Below, piece by piece: positions 46,563 through 57,161 of a stretch of DNA of 64,000 nt. Position 1 is the stretch's first letter. Each line of letters begins with the position of its first letter. The DNA is from Thalassotalea sp. Sam97 (lineage in GTDB: Bacteria; Pseudomonadota; Gammaproteobacteria; Enterobacterales; Alteromonadaceae), in assembly GCF_041379765.1 (NCBI RefSeq), contig NZ_CP166919.1, positions 868,001-932,000 of the forward strand. The letters run 5' to 3'. The notes under the pieces were generated by a model. The model made no database searches, was not told the origin of the DNA, and worked only from the letters and a program-made list of their open reading frames with translations. A program made the position numbers and the translations under genes.

Positions 46563-46638
46563 GTGGCTGTAGCTCAGTTGGTAGAGCCCCGGATTGTGAT
46601 TCCGGTTGTCGTGGGTTCAAGTCCCATCAGCCACCCCA
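46563..46638 (+). tRNA. tRNA-His(GTG)
   Basis: A 76-nt cloverleaf with acceptor arms GTGGCTG and CAGCCAC, encoded CCA and anticodon loop TTGTGAT (GTG). The base before it (G at 46562) can pair with C46635, as expected for the extra 5' G of tRNA-His. It is 5 bp after tRNA-Arg. Confidence 0.95.
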
Positions 46639-46653
46639 CTTTGGAACATATGT

Positions 46654-46730
46654 CGGTGATTAGCGCAGCTTGGTAGCGCACTTGGTTTGGGTCCAAGGGG
46701 TCGCAAGTTCGAATCTTGCATCACCGACCA
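46654..46730 (+). tRNA. tRNA-Pro(TGG), copy 2
   Basis: Identical in sequence to 46341-46417, with encoded CCA. It lies 15 bp after tRNA-His. Confidence 0.95.
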
Positions 46731-46816
46731 CTTCCTGAAGTTTCTTTATTCATATGAGTTGGCAAATAGCAACATTGATCTTAATGTTAAACTGTCGATT
46801 TACTTTGAAACAATAT

Positions 46817-46893
46817 CGGTGATTAGCGCAGCTTGGTAGCGCACTTGGTTTGGGTCCAAGGGGTCGCAAGTTCGAATCTTGCATCACCGACCA
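46817..46893 (+). tRNA. tRNA-Pro(TGG), copy 3
   Basis: Identical in sequence to copies 1 and 2, with encoded CCA. The 86-bp spacer between copies 2 and 3 shows no other RNA gene. This is the last gene of the cluster. Confidence 0.95.
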
Positions 46894-47020
46894 CCTCTTT
46901 TATCTTGTTATTCTGTTCCATTTCATACGTTTTCGTATTTATAATTAATCTCTCGCTTGTGTTTAGCAACGTCATATTTGTCTTTTTCCGCTATGTTTTT
47001 TTGGTTAGGTCACGGTTATC

Positions 47021-47255
47021 TAATACCAATCACATTAAGTTATTGCCACTCAGTGAGAATTTAAAGGCTTTTAAGCAAGGCTTTGATTGCAGAGAATGGT
47101 TACTCCATTGTCAAAATCAGTTACGTAGCATAAAAGCCTTTAAAACTCACCCGTAGGGAGTTTACCAGAGGCCCATTTACGGTCCTATATTTCATTAATA
47201 CAGAATGACTATATCGATGAAATCTATGTTGTAACTGAACCTCTGATTGGTATAA
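47021..47255. repeat. Second type of MITE-like element (TACCAATCA ends)
   Basis: About 235 bp with perfect 10-bp terminal inverted repeats ATACCAATCA (47023-47032) and TGATTGGTAT (47244-47253). An internal perfect 14-bp inverted repeat lies at 47060-47073 and 47131-47144 (TTTAAAGGCTTTTA). TAA flanks both ends if the repeat is read as TACCAATCA, which would be a 3-bp target duplication. It has no coding capacity. It sits between the tRNA cluster and tig. It is unrelated in sequence to the elements at 176 and 8224. Confidence 0.65.
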
Positions 47256-47547
47256 ACAGTGATTTTACTGATACTATCGTTTGCCTAACTTGTTGTAGAA
47301 TCAGAACGAAATTTAGCTTTATAGTCAACGTTCGAGTAATTAGAGGAAACAGTTAGCGCCCCTATTTTAGCGTGCTTTACGGGCAAGGTATCACCGTCCT
47401 CGTTATCATTAAGACATATCGGTTGTCTATCTTTTGTACGCTTTTTGGTGGTGATGTATTCGTTAGCCACAAGAGTCGTTATTTTTTTAAGTCAACACGA
47501 ACAAACCGTTAATAAACTTTACCTGCAGAATTGTTGAGCAACAGGTG

Positions 47548-47576
47548 TTTACACAGGCTTATAGCATCGCTATAAT
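47548..47576 (+). promoter_or_regulatory. Sigma-70 promoter of tig
   Basis: TTTACA (47548-47553), 17 bp, TATAAT (47571-47576). Transcription from here would give a leader of about 175 nt before the tig ATG. That leader holds no terminator or obvious riboswitch. Between the repeat element and this promoter (47256-47547) only an unsupported minus-strand frame is found. Confidence 0.75.
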
Positions 47577-47757
47577 TCCGCGTCACATTTAAATTGAGCT
47601 CATGTTTTATGGGCGGACGTCATCTTTACGTTAAGGTTGTCATTACGACCTTAGGTCGCTCATTAACTAGGTGAGTGATATGGCGGTAAGCAGATTGTTT
47701 ACTGATAATTATAGAGATGCATTCAAGGCGATCATCGCCATAAATTGAGGTATAAAA

Positions 47758-49062
47758 ATGCAAGTTTCAGTTGAGACTACTCAAGGTTTGGAGCGTAAGG
47801 TTTCTATTACTGTTCCTGCCGAAACAGTAGATGTAGAAGTTAAAAACCGTCTGCGTCAATTCGCAAAAACATATAAAGCGCCAGGTTTCCGTCCTGGTAA
47901 AGTTCCACCTGCAGTTATCCAGAAGCGTTTTGGTGCATCTGTACGTCAGGAAGTTGCTGGTGAACTAATGCAGCGTCACTTTGTTGAAGCTATCGTTGCT
48001 GAAAAATTAAACCCAGCTGGTCGTCCTGCATTTGTTGCAAAAAGCAACGAAGAAGGTAAAGAGTTAGCGTTCGAAGCAACTTTTGAAGTTTACCCAGAAG
48101 TTGAGATCTCAGGCATTGAAGAGATCAAAGTAGAAAAGCCAGTTGTTGAAGTAACTGAAGCTGATCTTGAAGAGATGTTCAAGACGCTACAAAATCAACA
48201 CAAAACTTGGAAAGAAAACAAGCGTAAAACTAAGAAAGGCGACAAGCTAACTATCGATTTCAACGGTCGTGTAGACGGTGAAGAATTCGAAGGTGGCAAA
48301 GCTGAAGGTTTTGAATTAGAACTAGGTTCTGGTCGCATGATCCCAGGTTTTGAAAAAGAAATCACTGGTATGAAAGTTGGTGAAGAGAAAACTATCACAG
48401 TAACTTTCCCTGAAGATTACCATGCAGAAAACCTAAAAGGTAAAGATGCTGAGTTTGATATCGTAGTTCACAAAACTGAAGGTCCAGTATTACCAGAGCT
48501 TGACGATGAATTCGCAACGCTATTCGGTATCGAAGAAGGCGGTTTAGACGCTCTTCGCGCTGAAGTTAAGAAAAACATGGAGCGTGAACTGACTCAAGCT
48601 GTTAAAGGCAAAGTAAAAGAGCAAGTTCTAAACGGTCTTGTTGAAGCGAACGACATCGAGCTTCCAAAAGCACTAATCGATCAAGAAGTTGACGTACTAC
48701 GTCAACAAGCGATGCAGCGTTTTGGTGGTCAAATCGACCCAGCTAACATGCCACAACTTCCAGCTGAAATGTTCACTGAGCAAGCTGAGCGTCGTGTAAA
48801 AGTTGGTCTATTACTAGGTGAAGTAATCAAGGTTAACGAACTTAAAGTTGACGAAGAGAAAGTTAAAGCACTAATCGAGTCAGCTGCATCGGCATACGAA
48901 GATCCACAAGAAGTTATTGATTACTACATGAATAACAAAGAACTTCATCAGCAAATGCAACATGTTGCTTTAGAAGAGCAAGCAGTTGAGTTCATCTTGG
49001 AAAAAGCGTCAGTATCTGAAAAAGAAACTGGTTTCCAAGACTTAATGAACCCACAAGCGTAA
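47758..49062 (+). CDS. tig: Trigger factor
   Basis: A 434-residue ribosome-associated chaperone and prolyl isomerase. The N-terminal ribosome-binding domain has the signature FRPGKVPP (44-51). The FKBP-type domain follows (about 150-245: [20 protein letters not shown]), then the long helical C-terminal domain. It meets nascent chains at the exit tunnel. TGAGG precedes the ATG. It is the first gene of the tig-clpP-clpX-lon-hupB-ppiD block and is separated from clpP by a strong terminator. Confidence 0.99.
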   Translation: MQVSVETTQGLERKVSITVPAETVDVEVKNRLRQFAKTYKAPGFRPGKVPPAVIQKRFGASVRQEVAGELMQRHFVEAIVAEKLNPAGRPAFVAKSNEEGKELAFEATFEVYPEVEISGIEEIKVEKPVVEVTEADLEEMFKTLQNQHKTWKENKRKTKKGDKLTIDFNGRVDGEEFEGGKAEGFELELGSGRMIPGFEKEITGMKVGEEKTITVTFPEDYHAENLKGKDAEFDIVVHKTEGPVLPELDDEFATLFGIEEGGLDALRAEVKKNMERELTQAVKGKVKEQVLNGLVEANDIELPKALIDQEVDVLRQQAMQRFGGQIDPANMPQLPAEMFTEQAERRVKVGLLLGEVIKVNELKVDEEKVKALIESAASAYEDPQEVIDYYMNNKELHQQMQHVALEEQAVEFILEKASVSEKETGFQDLMNPQA

Positions 49063-49135
49063 TTCTAAGCGAATTCGTTAGGAATTAATGCTGATACAGC
49101 TGTTTTGCATTGACAAAACAAGCTTCAATCGTTTT

Positions 49136-49171
49136 AAATGGCTTATATGATCCCATATAAGCCATTTTTTA
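49136..49171 (+). terminator. Intrinsic terminator between tig and clpP
   Basis: A perfect 13-bp stem (AAATGGCTTATAT / ATATAAGCCATTT) with loop GATCCC is followed by a T-run. It ends about 18 bp before the clpP start, so clpP transcription must initiate within or past it or depend on read-through. Confidence 0.85.
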
Positions 49172-49189
49172 TTTTTAAGGATATTTTCG

Positions 49190-49804
49190 TTGTTTCATTC
49201 AAATAATCATTCACCGATTGAAAACGCACTAGTACCTATGGTGGTTGAACAAACTTCCAAAGGTGAACGTTCATACGATATCTACTCTCGCTTGTTAAAA
49301 GAGCGCGTTATCTTTTTATGTGGTCAGGTCGAAGAGCATATGGCCAATTTGATCGTCGCGCAGATGTTGTTTCTTGAATCCGAAAACCCTGAAAAGGACA
49401 TTTACTTATACATTAACTCGCCAGGTGGTAGCGTAACCGCAGGTATGGCGATTTATGATACCATGCAGTTCATCAAGCCGAACGTTAGCACGGTTTGTAT
49501 GGGGCAGGCTGCAAGTATGGGCGCATTCTTATTATCGGCTGGTGAAAAGGGTAAACGTTTTTGTTTACCAAACGCTCGGGTGATGATTCACCAACCACTT
49601 GGTGGCTTCCAAGGGCAGGCTTCTGATTTTGAAATTCACGCCAAAGAAATCCTATCAATTAAAGAAAAATTAAATCGTTTGATGGCTGAGCACACCGGTA
49701 AAGACTACGAGCAAGTTGCTCGTGATACCGATCGTGATAACTTCTTAAGTGCACAAGAAGCGGTAGATTACGGGTTAGTTGATTCAATCTTAACTAAGCG
49801 TTAA
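49190..49804 (+). CDS. clpP: ATP-dependent Clp protease proteolytic subunit ClpP
   Basis: A 204-residue serine protease. The catalytic triad is Ser109 (GQAASMGAF), His134 (MIHQPLGG) and Asp183 (DTDRDNF). The start is a TTG at 49190 with AAGGA eight bases upstream; the residues after it align with the start of E. coli ClpP, and no nearer ATG fits. It forms the tetradecameric chamber used by ClpX, encoded 146 bp downstream, and by ClpA. An imperfect stem-loop at 49840-49868 lies between clpP and clpX but lacks a T-run. Confidence 0.98.
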   Translation: MFHSNNHSPIENALVPMVVEQTSKGERSYDIYSRLLKERVIFLCGQVEEHMANLIVAQMLFLESENPEKDIYLYINSPGGSVTAGMAIYDTMQFIKPNVSTVCMGQAASMGAFLLSAGEKGKRFCLPNARVMIHQPLGGFQGQASDFEIHAKEILSIKEKLNRLMAEHTGKDYEQVARDTDRDNFLSAQEAVDYGLVDSILTKR

Positions 49805-49950
49805 TCAGCTACGCTGTTATTTTAAGCGTATATCAAAGTTGAAATTGGAGCATAAAAGCTCCATTTCATTACCATCCCCGTATTAAGACTATAATTAGAG
49901 CACACATGTGTTGCTAATAGTTCTAAATTTGAAATTGAGGTATTAACCGT

Positions 49951-51228
49951 ATGACCGACGACATAAAAGGTAGCGGTGATAACGAAAAGTTATTGTATTG
50001 CTCGTTTTGTGGTAAGAGCCAGCATGAAGTGCGCAAACTAATCGCAGGTCCATCTGTCTATGTATGTGACGAGTGCGTTGAATTGTGTAACGATATTATT
50101 CGTGAAGAAATAAAAGAAGTTTCACCTAAGTCGGAAACCGAATCACTACCTACACCAAAAGAAATACGTGCCCACTTAGATGACTATGTTATCGGTCAAG
50201 ATCACGCTAAAAAAGTATTAAGTGTGGCGGTTTATAACCATTACAAACGTTTACGCAATGGTGATAAGCACAACGGTGTTGAACTTGGTAAGTCAAATAT
50301 CTTGCTGATAGGCCCTACCGGCTCAGGTAAAACGTTACTAGCCGAAACACTTGCGCGTATGCTAGATGTGCCGTACACCATGGCTGATGCCACCACTTTA
50401 ACCGAAGCGGGTTATGTCGGTGAAGATGTTGAAAACATCATTCAAAAGCTACTGCAAAAATGTGATTACGATGTCGACAAAGCGCAACGTGGTATCGTTT
50501 ATATTGATGAAATTGACAAGATTTCACGTAAATCAGATAACCCGTCAATTACCCGCGATGTATCGGGTGAAGGTGTCCAACAAGCATTGTTGAAGCTGGT
50601 AGAAGGCACTATTGCCGCAGTACCTCCACAAGGTGGTCGTAAGCATCCGCAACAAGAGTTTTTGCAAGTTGATACGTCAAAGATATTATTTATCTGTGGT
50701 GGTGCGTTCGCTGGCCTTGATAAAGTTATCGAGCAACGTATGGCAACCGGTACTGGTATCGGTTTCGGTGCGGAAGTAAAAGGTAAAGAAACGGAAAAGT
50801 CACTAACAGAGCGTTTCCAAGAAGTGGAACCTGAAGATTTGGTTAAATACGGCCTGATCCCCGAGTTTATCGGTCGTTTACCTGTCGTTGCGACGTTAAG
50901 CGAACTTGATGAAGACGCATTGATTCAAATCCTTCAAGAGCCTAAAAACGCATTGACTAAACAGTTTACAGCACTGTTTGATATGGAAGGTGTTGAATTA
51001 GAGTTCCGTGAAGATGCTTTAAAAGCAATCGCTAATAAAGCGATGATCCGCAAAACCGGTGCTCGTGGTTTGCGCTCGATTGTTGAAGGTGTCTTGCTTG
51101 ATACCATGTACGAATTACCATCTCTGACCGATGCAACCAAAGTGGTTATCGATGAAGCGGTCATTAATGGCGAGTCAAAACCTTTGGTGCTATTTGAAGC
51201 GCCAGATGAGAAGCAAGCAAACGAATAA
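49951..51228 (+). CDS. clpX: ATP-dependent Clp protease ATP-binding subunit ClpX
   Basis: A 425-residue AAA+ unfoldase. The N-terminal zinc-binding domain has Cys17, Cys20, Cys39 and Cys42 ([17 protein letters not shown]). Walker A is GPTGSGKT (121-128), Walker B is IVYIDEIDK, and the ClpP-binding loop contains the IGF motif (GTGIGFGAE). It recognises tagged substrates and feeds ClpP. It ends with a strong terminator before lon. Confidence 0.99.
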   Translation: MTDDIKGSGDNEKLLYCSFCGKSQHEVRKLIAGPSVYVCDECVELCNDIIREEIKEVSPKSETESLPTPKEIRAHLDDYVIGQDHAKKVLSVAVYNHYKRLRNGDKHNGVELGKSNILLIGPTGSGKTLLAETLARMLDVPYTMADATTLTEAGYVGEDVENIIQKLLQKCDYDVDKAQRGIVYIDEIDKISRKSDNPSITRDVSGEGVQQALLKLVEGTIAAVPPQGGRKHPQQEFLQVDTSKILFICGGAFAGLDKVIEQRMATGTGIGFGAEVKGKETEKSLTERFQEVEPEDLVKYGLIPEFIGRLPVVATLSELDEDALIQILQEPKNALTKQFTALFDMEGVELEFREDALKAIANKAMIRKTGARGLRSIVEGVLLDTMYELPSLTDATKVVIDEAVINGESKPLVLFEAPDEKQANE

Positions 51229-51256
51229 ACAACGCTTGTATCGTATCGCAAATAAT

Positions 51257-51290
51257 AAAAAACCAGCATCCTTGCTGGTTTTTTATTTTT
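51257..51290 (+). terminator. Intrinsic terminator of clpX
   Basis: A 12-bp stem AAAAAACCAGCA / TGCTGGTTTTTT with a four-base loop, then ATTTTT. It lies 28 bp after the clpX stop. Confidence 0.9.
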
Positions 51291-51294
51291 GCTG

Positions 51295-51321
51295 TTGAAT
51301 CTGTAAGACGAATCCCCATAT
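51295..51321 (+). promoter_or_regulatory. Sigma-32 heat-shock promoter of lon
   Basis: TTGAAT (51295-51300), 13 bp, then CCCCATAT (51314-51321), a perfect match to the -10 consensus CCCCATNT. It is placed right after the clpX terminator and about 100 bp before the lon start, so lon has its own heat-shock promoter. Confidence 0.75.
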
Positions 51322-51424
51322 ACTCGTTATAAGCCTCAGAATAAATTGTTCAAGCCAAGTGTCTATTGGTGATACGAACAGAGTTAAAAAGCTGAGAAAC
51401 ACATCACTTTCAAGAGAATTTTCC

Positions 51425-53773
51425 ATGACAGTAGAGCATTCAGGACAGATTGAAACCCCAGTACTCGCCTTGCGTGATGTCGTCGTTTACCCACAAATGG
51501 TTATCCCTCTTTTCGTTGGTCGCGAAAAATCAATTCGTTGTTTAGATAAAGCAATGGACAGCGATAAAAGAGTCTTTTTAGTCGCACAAAAAGACGCAGG
51601 TGTCGATGATCCACAAACAAGTGATTTATTCGAGATCGGTACGGTCGCGACTATTTTGCAAATGTTGAAGTTACCGGATGGTACAGTAAAAGTCTTAGTT
51701 GAAGGTGTTCAACGAGCAAAAATCTCTGAGTTCATCGAAACGGAAGATTACTTTACCGCTAATATCGACTTTATCCAGTCGGATATGGAAGGTGATGAAA
51801 ACCACGAAGTATTAGTTCGCAGTGCCGTTTCACAGTTTGAAGGCTACGTTAAGCTAAACAAAAAGATCCCACCTGAGGTATTAACATCGGTTTCTGCTAT
51901 TGATAATGCCGAACAATTAGCTGATACCATGGCAGCACATATGCCACTGAAACTGCAAGACAAGCAACACGTATTAGAAATCAGCAATGTGACTGAGCGT
52001 GTTGAATATCTTATGGCTTTGATGGAAGGTGAGATTGATTTACTGCAGGTCGAGAAGAAAATTCGTGGCCGAGTTAAAAAGCAAATGGAAAAAAGCCAGC
52101 GCGAATACTATTTGAATGAGCAAATGAAAGCCATTCAAAAGGAATTAGGCGATATGGAAGATGTTCCTGACGAAGCTGAGCAATTAACGCAAAAAATCGA
52201 AGAAGCGAAGATGCCGGCCGAAGCGAAAGAGAAAACGCTTGCCGAGTTACAAAAGCTGAAAATGATGTCACCGATGTCCGCTGAAGCGACGGTTGTGCGC
52301 AGTTACATTGACTGGATGGTATCGGTACCATGGAAAAAACGCAGCAAATTAAAGCGCAACTTAAAGTTGGCTGAAGAAACGCTTGAACAAGATCACTACG
52401 GTTTAGAGAAAGTTAAAGAACGTATTATTGAGTATCTAGCGGTGCAACAACGTGTTACTCAATTACGTGGTCCAATCTTATGTTTGGTGGGGCCTCCAGG
52501 TGTTGGTAAAACGTCACTGGGCCAATCGATTGCCAAGGCAACGGGCCGTAAATATGTGCGCATGGCGTTAGGTGGTGTGCGTGATGAAGCAGAAATTCGT
52601 GGCCATCGCCGTACCTACATCGGCTCTATGCCGGGTAAGCTGATTCAGAAAATGGCGAAAGCGGAAGTTAAAAACCCGTTATTCTTGTTAGATGAAATCG
52701 ACAAAATGTCATCTGATATGCGTGGTGATCCGGCGTCAGCATTACTTGAGGTACTTGATCCAGAGCAAAATAACGCGTTTAACGATCACTATTTAGAAGT
52801 CGATTACGATTTATCTGATGTGATGTTTGTGGCTACATCTAACAGCATGAACATTCCTGGACCATTACTTGACCGTATGGAAGTGATTCGCTTATCGGGT
52901 TACACCGAAGATGAAAAATTAAATATCGCCAAACGCCACTTAATGCCTAAGCAAATCAAGCGTAATGGCTTAAAAGACAAAGAAATTAATATCGAAGATA
53001 GCGCAATTATCGGCATTATTCGTTATTACACTCGTGAAGCTGGTGTGCGTAGCCTAGAGCGTGAAATCTCTAAACTGTGCCGTAAAGCCGTGAAACATAT
53101 CCTGCTAAACGATGACGTTAAAGTGGTTGATATCAATCAAGCGAACCTTGAAGAATTCTTAGGTGTACAACGCTTTGATTACGGTAAAGCAGAAGATGAA
53201 AACCGCATTGGTCAAGTAACGGGCCTTGCTTGGACCGAAGTGGGTGGTGAGCTACTCACCATTGAAGCAGCCTCCGTGCCTGGTAAAGGTAAGTTAAGCT
53301 TTACTGGCTCATTAGGTGAGGTGATGCAAGAATCAATTCAAGCGGCGCTGACGGTTGTTCGCTCTCGTACCGATGCTTTGCGCATTAATGCTGACTTTAA
53401 CGAGAAACGCGATATTCATGTGCATGTACCTGAAGGGGCAACGCCAAAAGATGGTCCTAGTGCAGGCATTGGCATGTGTACCGCATTGGTATCGAGTTTA
53501 ACCGGTAACCCTGTTCGTGCTGATGTGGCGATGACCGGTGAGATCACTTTACGTGGTGAAGTGTTGGCTATCGGTGGTTTAAAAGAGAAGCTACTGGCGG
53601 CACACCGTGGTGGTATCAAAACCGTGGTTATCCCGAAAGATAATGAACGTGATTTAAAAGAAATACCAGATAACGTGAAGGCCGATCTTGCCATTCACCC
53701 TGTTAAATGGATTGACGAAGTGCTTGAGTTAGCGCTCGCAGAGTCACCGTCGAAGTGGTCTGTGGCTAGCTAA
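51425..53773 (+). CDS. lon: Lon protease (endopeptidase La)
   Basis: The protein has 782 residues from the ATG at 51425; an in-frame ATG at 51359 would add 22 non-conserved residues. With this start the key residues fall at E. coli numbers: Walker A GPPGVGKT at 356-363, catalytic Ser679 (DGPSAG) and Lys722 (GGLKEK). The N-terminal substrate domain begins [18 protein letters not shown]. Lon degrades misfolded and regulatory proteins. Heat-shock control is suggested by the promoter upstream. Confidence 0.99.
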   Translation: MTVEHSGQIETPVLALRDVVVYPQMVIPLFVGREKSIRCLDKAMDSDKRVFLVAQKDAGVDDPQTSDLFEIGTVATILQMLKLPDGTVKVLVEGVQRAKISEFIETEDYFTANIDFIQSDMEGDENHEVLVRSAVSQFEGYVKLNKKIPPEVLTSVSAIDNAEQLADTMAAHMPLKLQDKQHVLEISNVTERVEYLMALMEGEIDLLQVEKKIRGRVKKQMEKSQREYYLNEQMKAIQKELGDMEDVPDEAEQLTQKIEEAKMPAEAKEKTLAELQKLKMMSPMSAEATVVRSYIDWMVSVPWKKRSKLKRNLKLAEETLEQDHYGLEKVKERIIEYLAVQQRVTQLRGPILCLVGPPGVGKTSLGQSIAKATGRKYVRMALGGVRDEAEIRGHRRTYIGSMPGKLIQKMAKAEVKNPLFLLDEIDKMSSDMRGDPASALLEVLDPEQNNAFNDHYLEVDYDLSDVMFVATSNSMNIPGPLLDRMEVIRLSGYTEDEKLNIAKRHLMPKQIKRNGLKDKEINIEDSAIIGIIRYYTREAGVRSLEREISKLCRKAVKHILLNDDVKVVDINQANLEEFLGVQRFDYGKAEDENRIGQVTGLAWTEVGGELLTIEAASVPGKGKLSFTGSLGEVMQESIQAALTVVRSRTDALRINADFNEKRDIHVHVPEGATPKDGPSAGIGMCTALVSSLTGNPVRADVAMTGEITLRGEVLAIGGLKEKLLAAHRGGIKTVVIPKDNERDLKEIPDNVKADLAIHPVKWIDEVLELALAESPSKWSVAS

Positions 53774-53785
53774 ACTAGGCGAAGT

Positions 53786-53853
53786 AAGCCCTTTTTCGCT
53801 GTTTTTTTGCAAAAATATCGAAAAAATTGCAAAAAAATCGAAATAAAGGGCTT
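53786..53853 (+). repeat. Direct repeat inside a large stem-loop after lon
   Basis: Two 17-mers, TTGCAAAAATATCGAAA (53807-53823) and TTGCAAAAAAATCGAAA (53827-53843), recur with 20-bp spacing. They lie inside arms AAGCCCTTT (53786-53794) and AAAGGGCTT (53845-53853). It may act as the lon terminator (TTTTC follows) or bind a protein upstream of hupB. The rest of the gap to 54058 must contain the hupB promoter; none is clear. Confidence 0.4.
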
Positions 53854-54058
53854 TTCAAAGGCAAAAACTGTGGTAGTCTGGATACTGAAACGCTTGCTGA
53901 ACATCGCTACAGGCTAATGACCACAAGGGTTTGGCAGTTCAAAGATAAATTTTTATATTTTGCTGGTTCGGGGCTTGAAGTTGTCAGTAATGCCTGATAT
54001 AAAATTCAACGGGCAAAGTGACAGGCTCCAGATAATAACAATTAAAGGGGAAGACATA

Positions 54059-54331
54059 GTGAATAAGTCTCAACTAATCGAAAAAATCGCTGAAGGCGCA
54101 GATATTTCTAAAGCAGCAGCTGGTCGTGCACTAGATTCTTTTATCGACGCAGTTTCTGATGAACTAAAAGCTGGTGAGCAAGTAGCTCTAGTTGGCTTTG
54201 GTACGTTCTCGGTACGTGACCGTGCAGCTCGCACCGGCCGTAACCCACAAACTGGTGCGACTATCGAAATCGCAGCAGCTAAAATCCCAGCTTTCAAAGC
54301 GGGTAAAGCATTAAAAGACGCAGTTAACTAA
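54059..54331 (+). CDS. hupB: DNA-binding protein HU-beta
   Basis: A 90-residue nucleoid protein, the normal HU length, when started at the GTG at 54059 (AAGGGGA about eight bases upstream). A longer frame from an ATG at 53960 is rejected because residues before the GTG do not belong to [34 protein letters not shown] (the DNA-binding arm region) and the ending [12 protein letters not shown] are diagnostic. It follows lon, as in enterics. Confidence 0.97.
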   Translation: MNKSQLIEKIAEGADISKAAAGRALDSFIDAVSDELKAGEQVALVGFGTFSVRDRAARTGRNPQTGATIEIAAAKIPAFKAGKALKDAVN

Positions 54332-54349
54332 TATTTTAGTTTATTGCTG

Positions 54350-54375
54350 AAAAAGCTGGCCTTAGCCAGCTTTTT
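54350..54375 (+). terminator. Intrinsic terminator of hupB
   Basis: An 11-bp stem AAAAAGCTGGC / GCCAGCTTTTT with loop CTTA and a T-run, 19 bp after the hupB stop. Confidence 0.9.
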
Positions 54376-54568
54376 TTGTTTCTAAGCCTGTACATTTAGA
54401 GGCTTTAGGCAAACTTGATAAGCTGCTAAAAATTATCTGATATTTTCCAATTTTTGACTTCAAGGCGGCGAATGGGTTTGCTACAATCGAGCATCGAAAA
54501 TTATGTCGAATGCCAAATGACGCAAATAACGTTTATAAAATTTTGGCTTTATTATTAACGAGAGACAC

Positions 54569-56482
54569 ATGTTAGAGAGAATTAGAGAAGGCTCTACGGG
54601 TTTTACTGCAAAAGCAATTTTAGGTTTGGTTATTTTGACCTTTGTTTTTGCTGGTGTTGGTACATACACCAATTCAGTAGACACGTCAGTAGCAACGGTA
54701 AATGGCGAAAAAATTAGCCAACAAGCGTTTGAGTCGGCATACCGAAATCAACGTGCACGAATGGAACAGCAATACGGTGAAATGTTCGCTCAGTTAGCGA
54801 ATAACGACGTATATATGCAATCAATGCGCAGCAACGTACTAGAAAACCTTATTAACGAAGAAATTCTAGATCAGCAAGTGGACGCATTGGACATCAAGAT
54901 CAGTGATGAGCAAATCAAAGATGCTATTCTAAATATGCCGGAGTTTCAGGTTGATGGTCAGTTTAATAATGACCGTTACATCATGATCATTAACCAAGCG
55001 GGCTTCTATCAGCCAGCACAGTTTCGCGATTACTTGCGTACTGATATGGCTCGTCGTCAATTACAAATTGGTGTAATGGCGACTGACTTTAGCTTACCTT
55101 ATCAGCAGCAGTTAGCGTCAAAATTAACCAATCAAACACGTGATATTCGTTACGCAACGATTGCTGCCCAGCCATTTAAAGCGCAAGTGAGTGTTGATGA
55201 CGCTGAAATCGCAACATACTACGAAGAAAATAAAGCGAACTTTGCAACGCCAGAACAAGCTAAGTTAGAGTACGTAGCGTTGAACATCAAAGACCTTCGC
55301 GACCAAGTCGAAGTGAGCGATGAGCAAGTTGAGCAATACTACAATGACAACGTTAACTCGTTTTCAACCGAAGAACGTCGTCGAGCATCACATATTTTAA
55401 TTGAATTTGGCGATGATGAAGCAGCAGCTAAAGCCAAGGCTGAATCGGTTTTAGCTAAATTGAGTAATGGTGAAGATTTTGCCGAGTTAGCAAAAGCGGA
55501 ATCAGACGACACGTTTTCTGGTGAAAATGGTGGTGATTTAGATTGGTTTGAACGAGGTGTTATGGACCCTGCGTTTGAAGAAGCAGCTTTTGCGTTAACA
55601 ATGGATGATAACGTGTCATCAGTAGTTCAGTCTGACTTTGGTTTTCATATTATTAAATTGACTGATATTGAGCCGGTATCGACCAAAGCTTTCGCTGACG
55701 TTGCTGACGATATTCGTACTCAGCTAGTTAATGACAAAGCTCTTGAACAATTTTATGCAATTCAAGGTGAAATGGCTGAAGTTGCTTTTGAAGCAGCTGA
55801 CTCATTAGATGATGTTGCAGCCGTAGCAAATAGCGAAGTAAAAACCAGCAATTGGATAACACGTGGCAACAACCCAGCACCGTTTGACAATGCTGACTTG
55901 ATCAATGCGGCGTTTTCAGATGAAGTATTGCTTGATAATTTAAACTCTGATGTTATTGAAGTAACCAGTGACGAACTTGTTATGGTGGTTCGCCTAGCTG
56001 AGTATAAAGAAGCAAGTACTAAGGCGTTAGAATCTGTTTCAGAGCAAATTAAAACGCAGCTAGTAAACCAAAAAGCATCGACGGCAGCACAAGACGCTGC
56101 AACAGCATTAGTTGATGCCGTTCTTGCTGGTGAAGACACGTCGGCGTTATTAGCACAATATAACGCGAGTTTTACCGACGTAGCTAACCTTGAGCGTAAC
56201 GCAAGCGACATCGACCGTAACATCGTAAGTCACGCATTTACTATGCCACACCCAGCACAAGAGCAGTTATCTGTTGCAGAAACCGTGTTATTAACTGGTG
56301 ATTATGCGGTAGTACAAGTGACTGCAGTAACCGAAGGTGAGGTAACTGAGGCAGATGAGCAAGCACAGCAAATGCAAGCAAGCCAATTGGCACAATCGGC
56401 ATTTGAAAGTTTGTTAAACAGCTTAAAAGAGCAAGCGGAGATCACTCGCAACTTAACAAGTGCACCGGTTCAACCGTTCTAA
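54569..56482 (+). CDS. ppiD: Periplasmic folding chaperone PpiD
   Basis: A 637-residue membrane-anchored chaperone. A single TM near 15-34 is followed by a SurA-type N-terminal chaperone domain (about 36-160) and a parvulin domain (about 268-365: RRASHILIEFGDDEAAAKAK, GGDLDWFERGVM). It helps fold outer-membrane and secreted proteins at the periplasmic side of the Sec translocon. It follows hupB with its own upstream gap and ends with a strong terminator. Confidence 0.95.
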   Translation: MLERIREGSTGFTAKAILGLVILTFVFAGVGTYTNSVDTSVATVNGEKISQQAFESAYRNQRARMEQQYGEMFAQLANNDVYMQSMRSNVLENLINEEILDQQVDALDIKISDEQIKDAILNMPEFQVDGQFNNDRYIMIINQAGFYQPAQFRDYLRTDMARRQLQIGVMATDFSLPYQQQLASKLTNQTRDIRYATIAAQPFKAQVSVDDAEIATYYEENKANFATPEQAKLEYVALNIKDLRDQVEVSDEQVEQYYNDNVNSFSTEERRRASHILIEFGDDEAAAKAKAESVLAKLSNGEDFAELAKAESDDTFSGENGGDLDWFERGVMDPAFEEAAFALTMDDNVSSVVQSDFGFHIIKLTDIEPVSTKAFADVADDIRTQLVNDKALEQFYAIQGEMAEVAFEAADSLDDVAAVANSEVKTSNWITRGNNPAPFDNADLINAAFSDEVLLDNLNSDVIEVTSDELVMVVRLAEYKEASTKALESVSEQIKTQLVNQKASTAAQDAATALVDAVLAGEDTSALLAQYNASFTDVANLERNASDIDRNIVSHAFTMPHPAQEQLSVAETVLLTGDYAVVQVTAVTEGEVTEADEQAQQMQASQLAQSAFESLLNSLKEQAEITRNLTSAPVQPF

Positions 56483-56505
56483 GCCACTTGGCTCTATGAG
56501 AGTTA

Positions 56506-56530
56506 AAAAAGGCCGCTAAGCGGCCTTTTT
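56506..56530 (+). terminator. Intrinsic terminator of ppiD
   Basis: An 11-bp stem AAAAAGGCCGC / GCGGCCTTTTT with loop TAA, 23 bp after the ppiD stop. It may also serve the convergent Yip1 gene. Confidence 0.9.
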
Positions 56531-56558
56531 GTTATTTACTCTTGTGTATCGTAAATCG

Positions 56559-57161
56559 TTACTGTTTGAAGGTTGGTATAAAGCCGAAATTTGTCCACAT
56601 GATTGCAGTACCCGCTAAAATACAAACCAACAATACTAAGCCTACCGTGACGATAGAGCTTGAATAAATAAAGCCTTTTTCTTCAGGAATGTGCATCATA
56701 ATAGGGATACCCGAGTACAACAGGTATACCGAGTAAGCGACGGCAACACAGCCAACTAATGCAACAAACCATAATACAGGATATAGCGCCGCTAATCCGG
56801 CCATCATCACCGGTGTTGCTGTATAGGCGGCAAGCTCTAAACATTGCGTGAAAGATGGATTGGAGTCAAAAGTGTTGGCCATCCAGCGAATAAGATAGGC
56901 AAGGGCAAAAATACCCACCATAATGGCAACATACATAGATATTGCCAGCATCAAGGCACTTTGTTTCGTAATGGTAATTGGATCGCCAACGCCAATTTGC
57001 CATCCGATGTAGGCTGCGGCAAAGTAACCGCAGATAGATGGTATTAACGCCACTAACATAATGTGGCTTAAACCGTAGATCATGCTTTCGTGGCGATTGT
57101 CGATATCTGCCCATTCCGTTTTTGGATGAGCATATAGTCCCCATATATGATTTAGTATCAT
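56559..57161 (-). CDS. Yip1-family multi-pass membrane protein
   Basis: A 200-residue inner-membrane protein with five TM segments. The N-terminus MILNHIWGLYAHPKTEWADI and the repeated small-residue TM pattern (PVMMAGLAALYP, GCVAVAYSVYLLYSGIP) match the Yip1 family, which includes E. coli YohC. The function of bacterial members is unknown. GAGGAAG precedes the ATG. It converges with ppiD. The 245-bp gap to the next gene shows only AT-rich sequence. Confidence 0.8.
   Translation of the reverse strand: MILNHIWGLYAHPKTEWADIDNRHESMIYGLSHIMLVALIPSICGYFAAAYIGWQIGVGDPITITKQSALMLAISMYVAIMVGIFALAYLIRWMANTFDSNPSFTQCLELAAYTATPVMMAGLAALYPVLWFVALVGCVAVAYSVYLLYSGIPIMMHIPEEKGFIYSSSIVTVGLVLLVCILAGTAIMWTNFGFIPTFKQ

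Noticed and set aside
46833..47156. Plus-strand frame of 107 codons after the tRNA cluster
   Set aside because: It starts inside tRNA-Pro copy 3 and runs through the repeat element; it is a by-product of those sequences.
47285..47470. Minus-strand frame of 61 codons between the repeat and tig
   Set aside because: It begins at a GTG without a good ribosome binding site and shows no family match. The hydrophilic composition is not absurd, so a small protein cannot be fully excluded.
49840..49868. Hairpin between clpP and clpX as a terminator
   Set aside because: The stem has a bulge and no T-run; at most a weak attenuator. clpP and clpX are normally co-transcribed.
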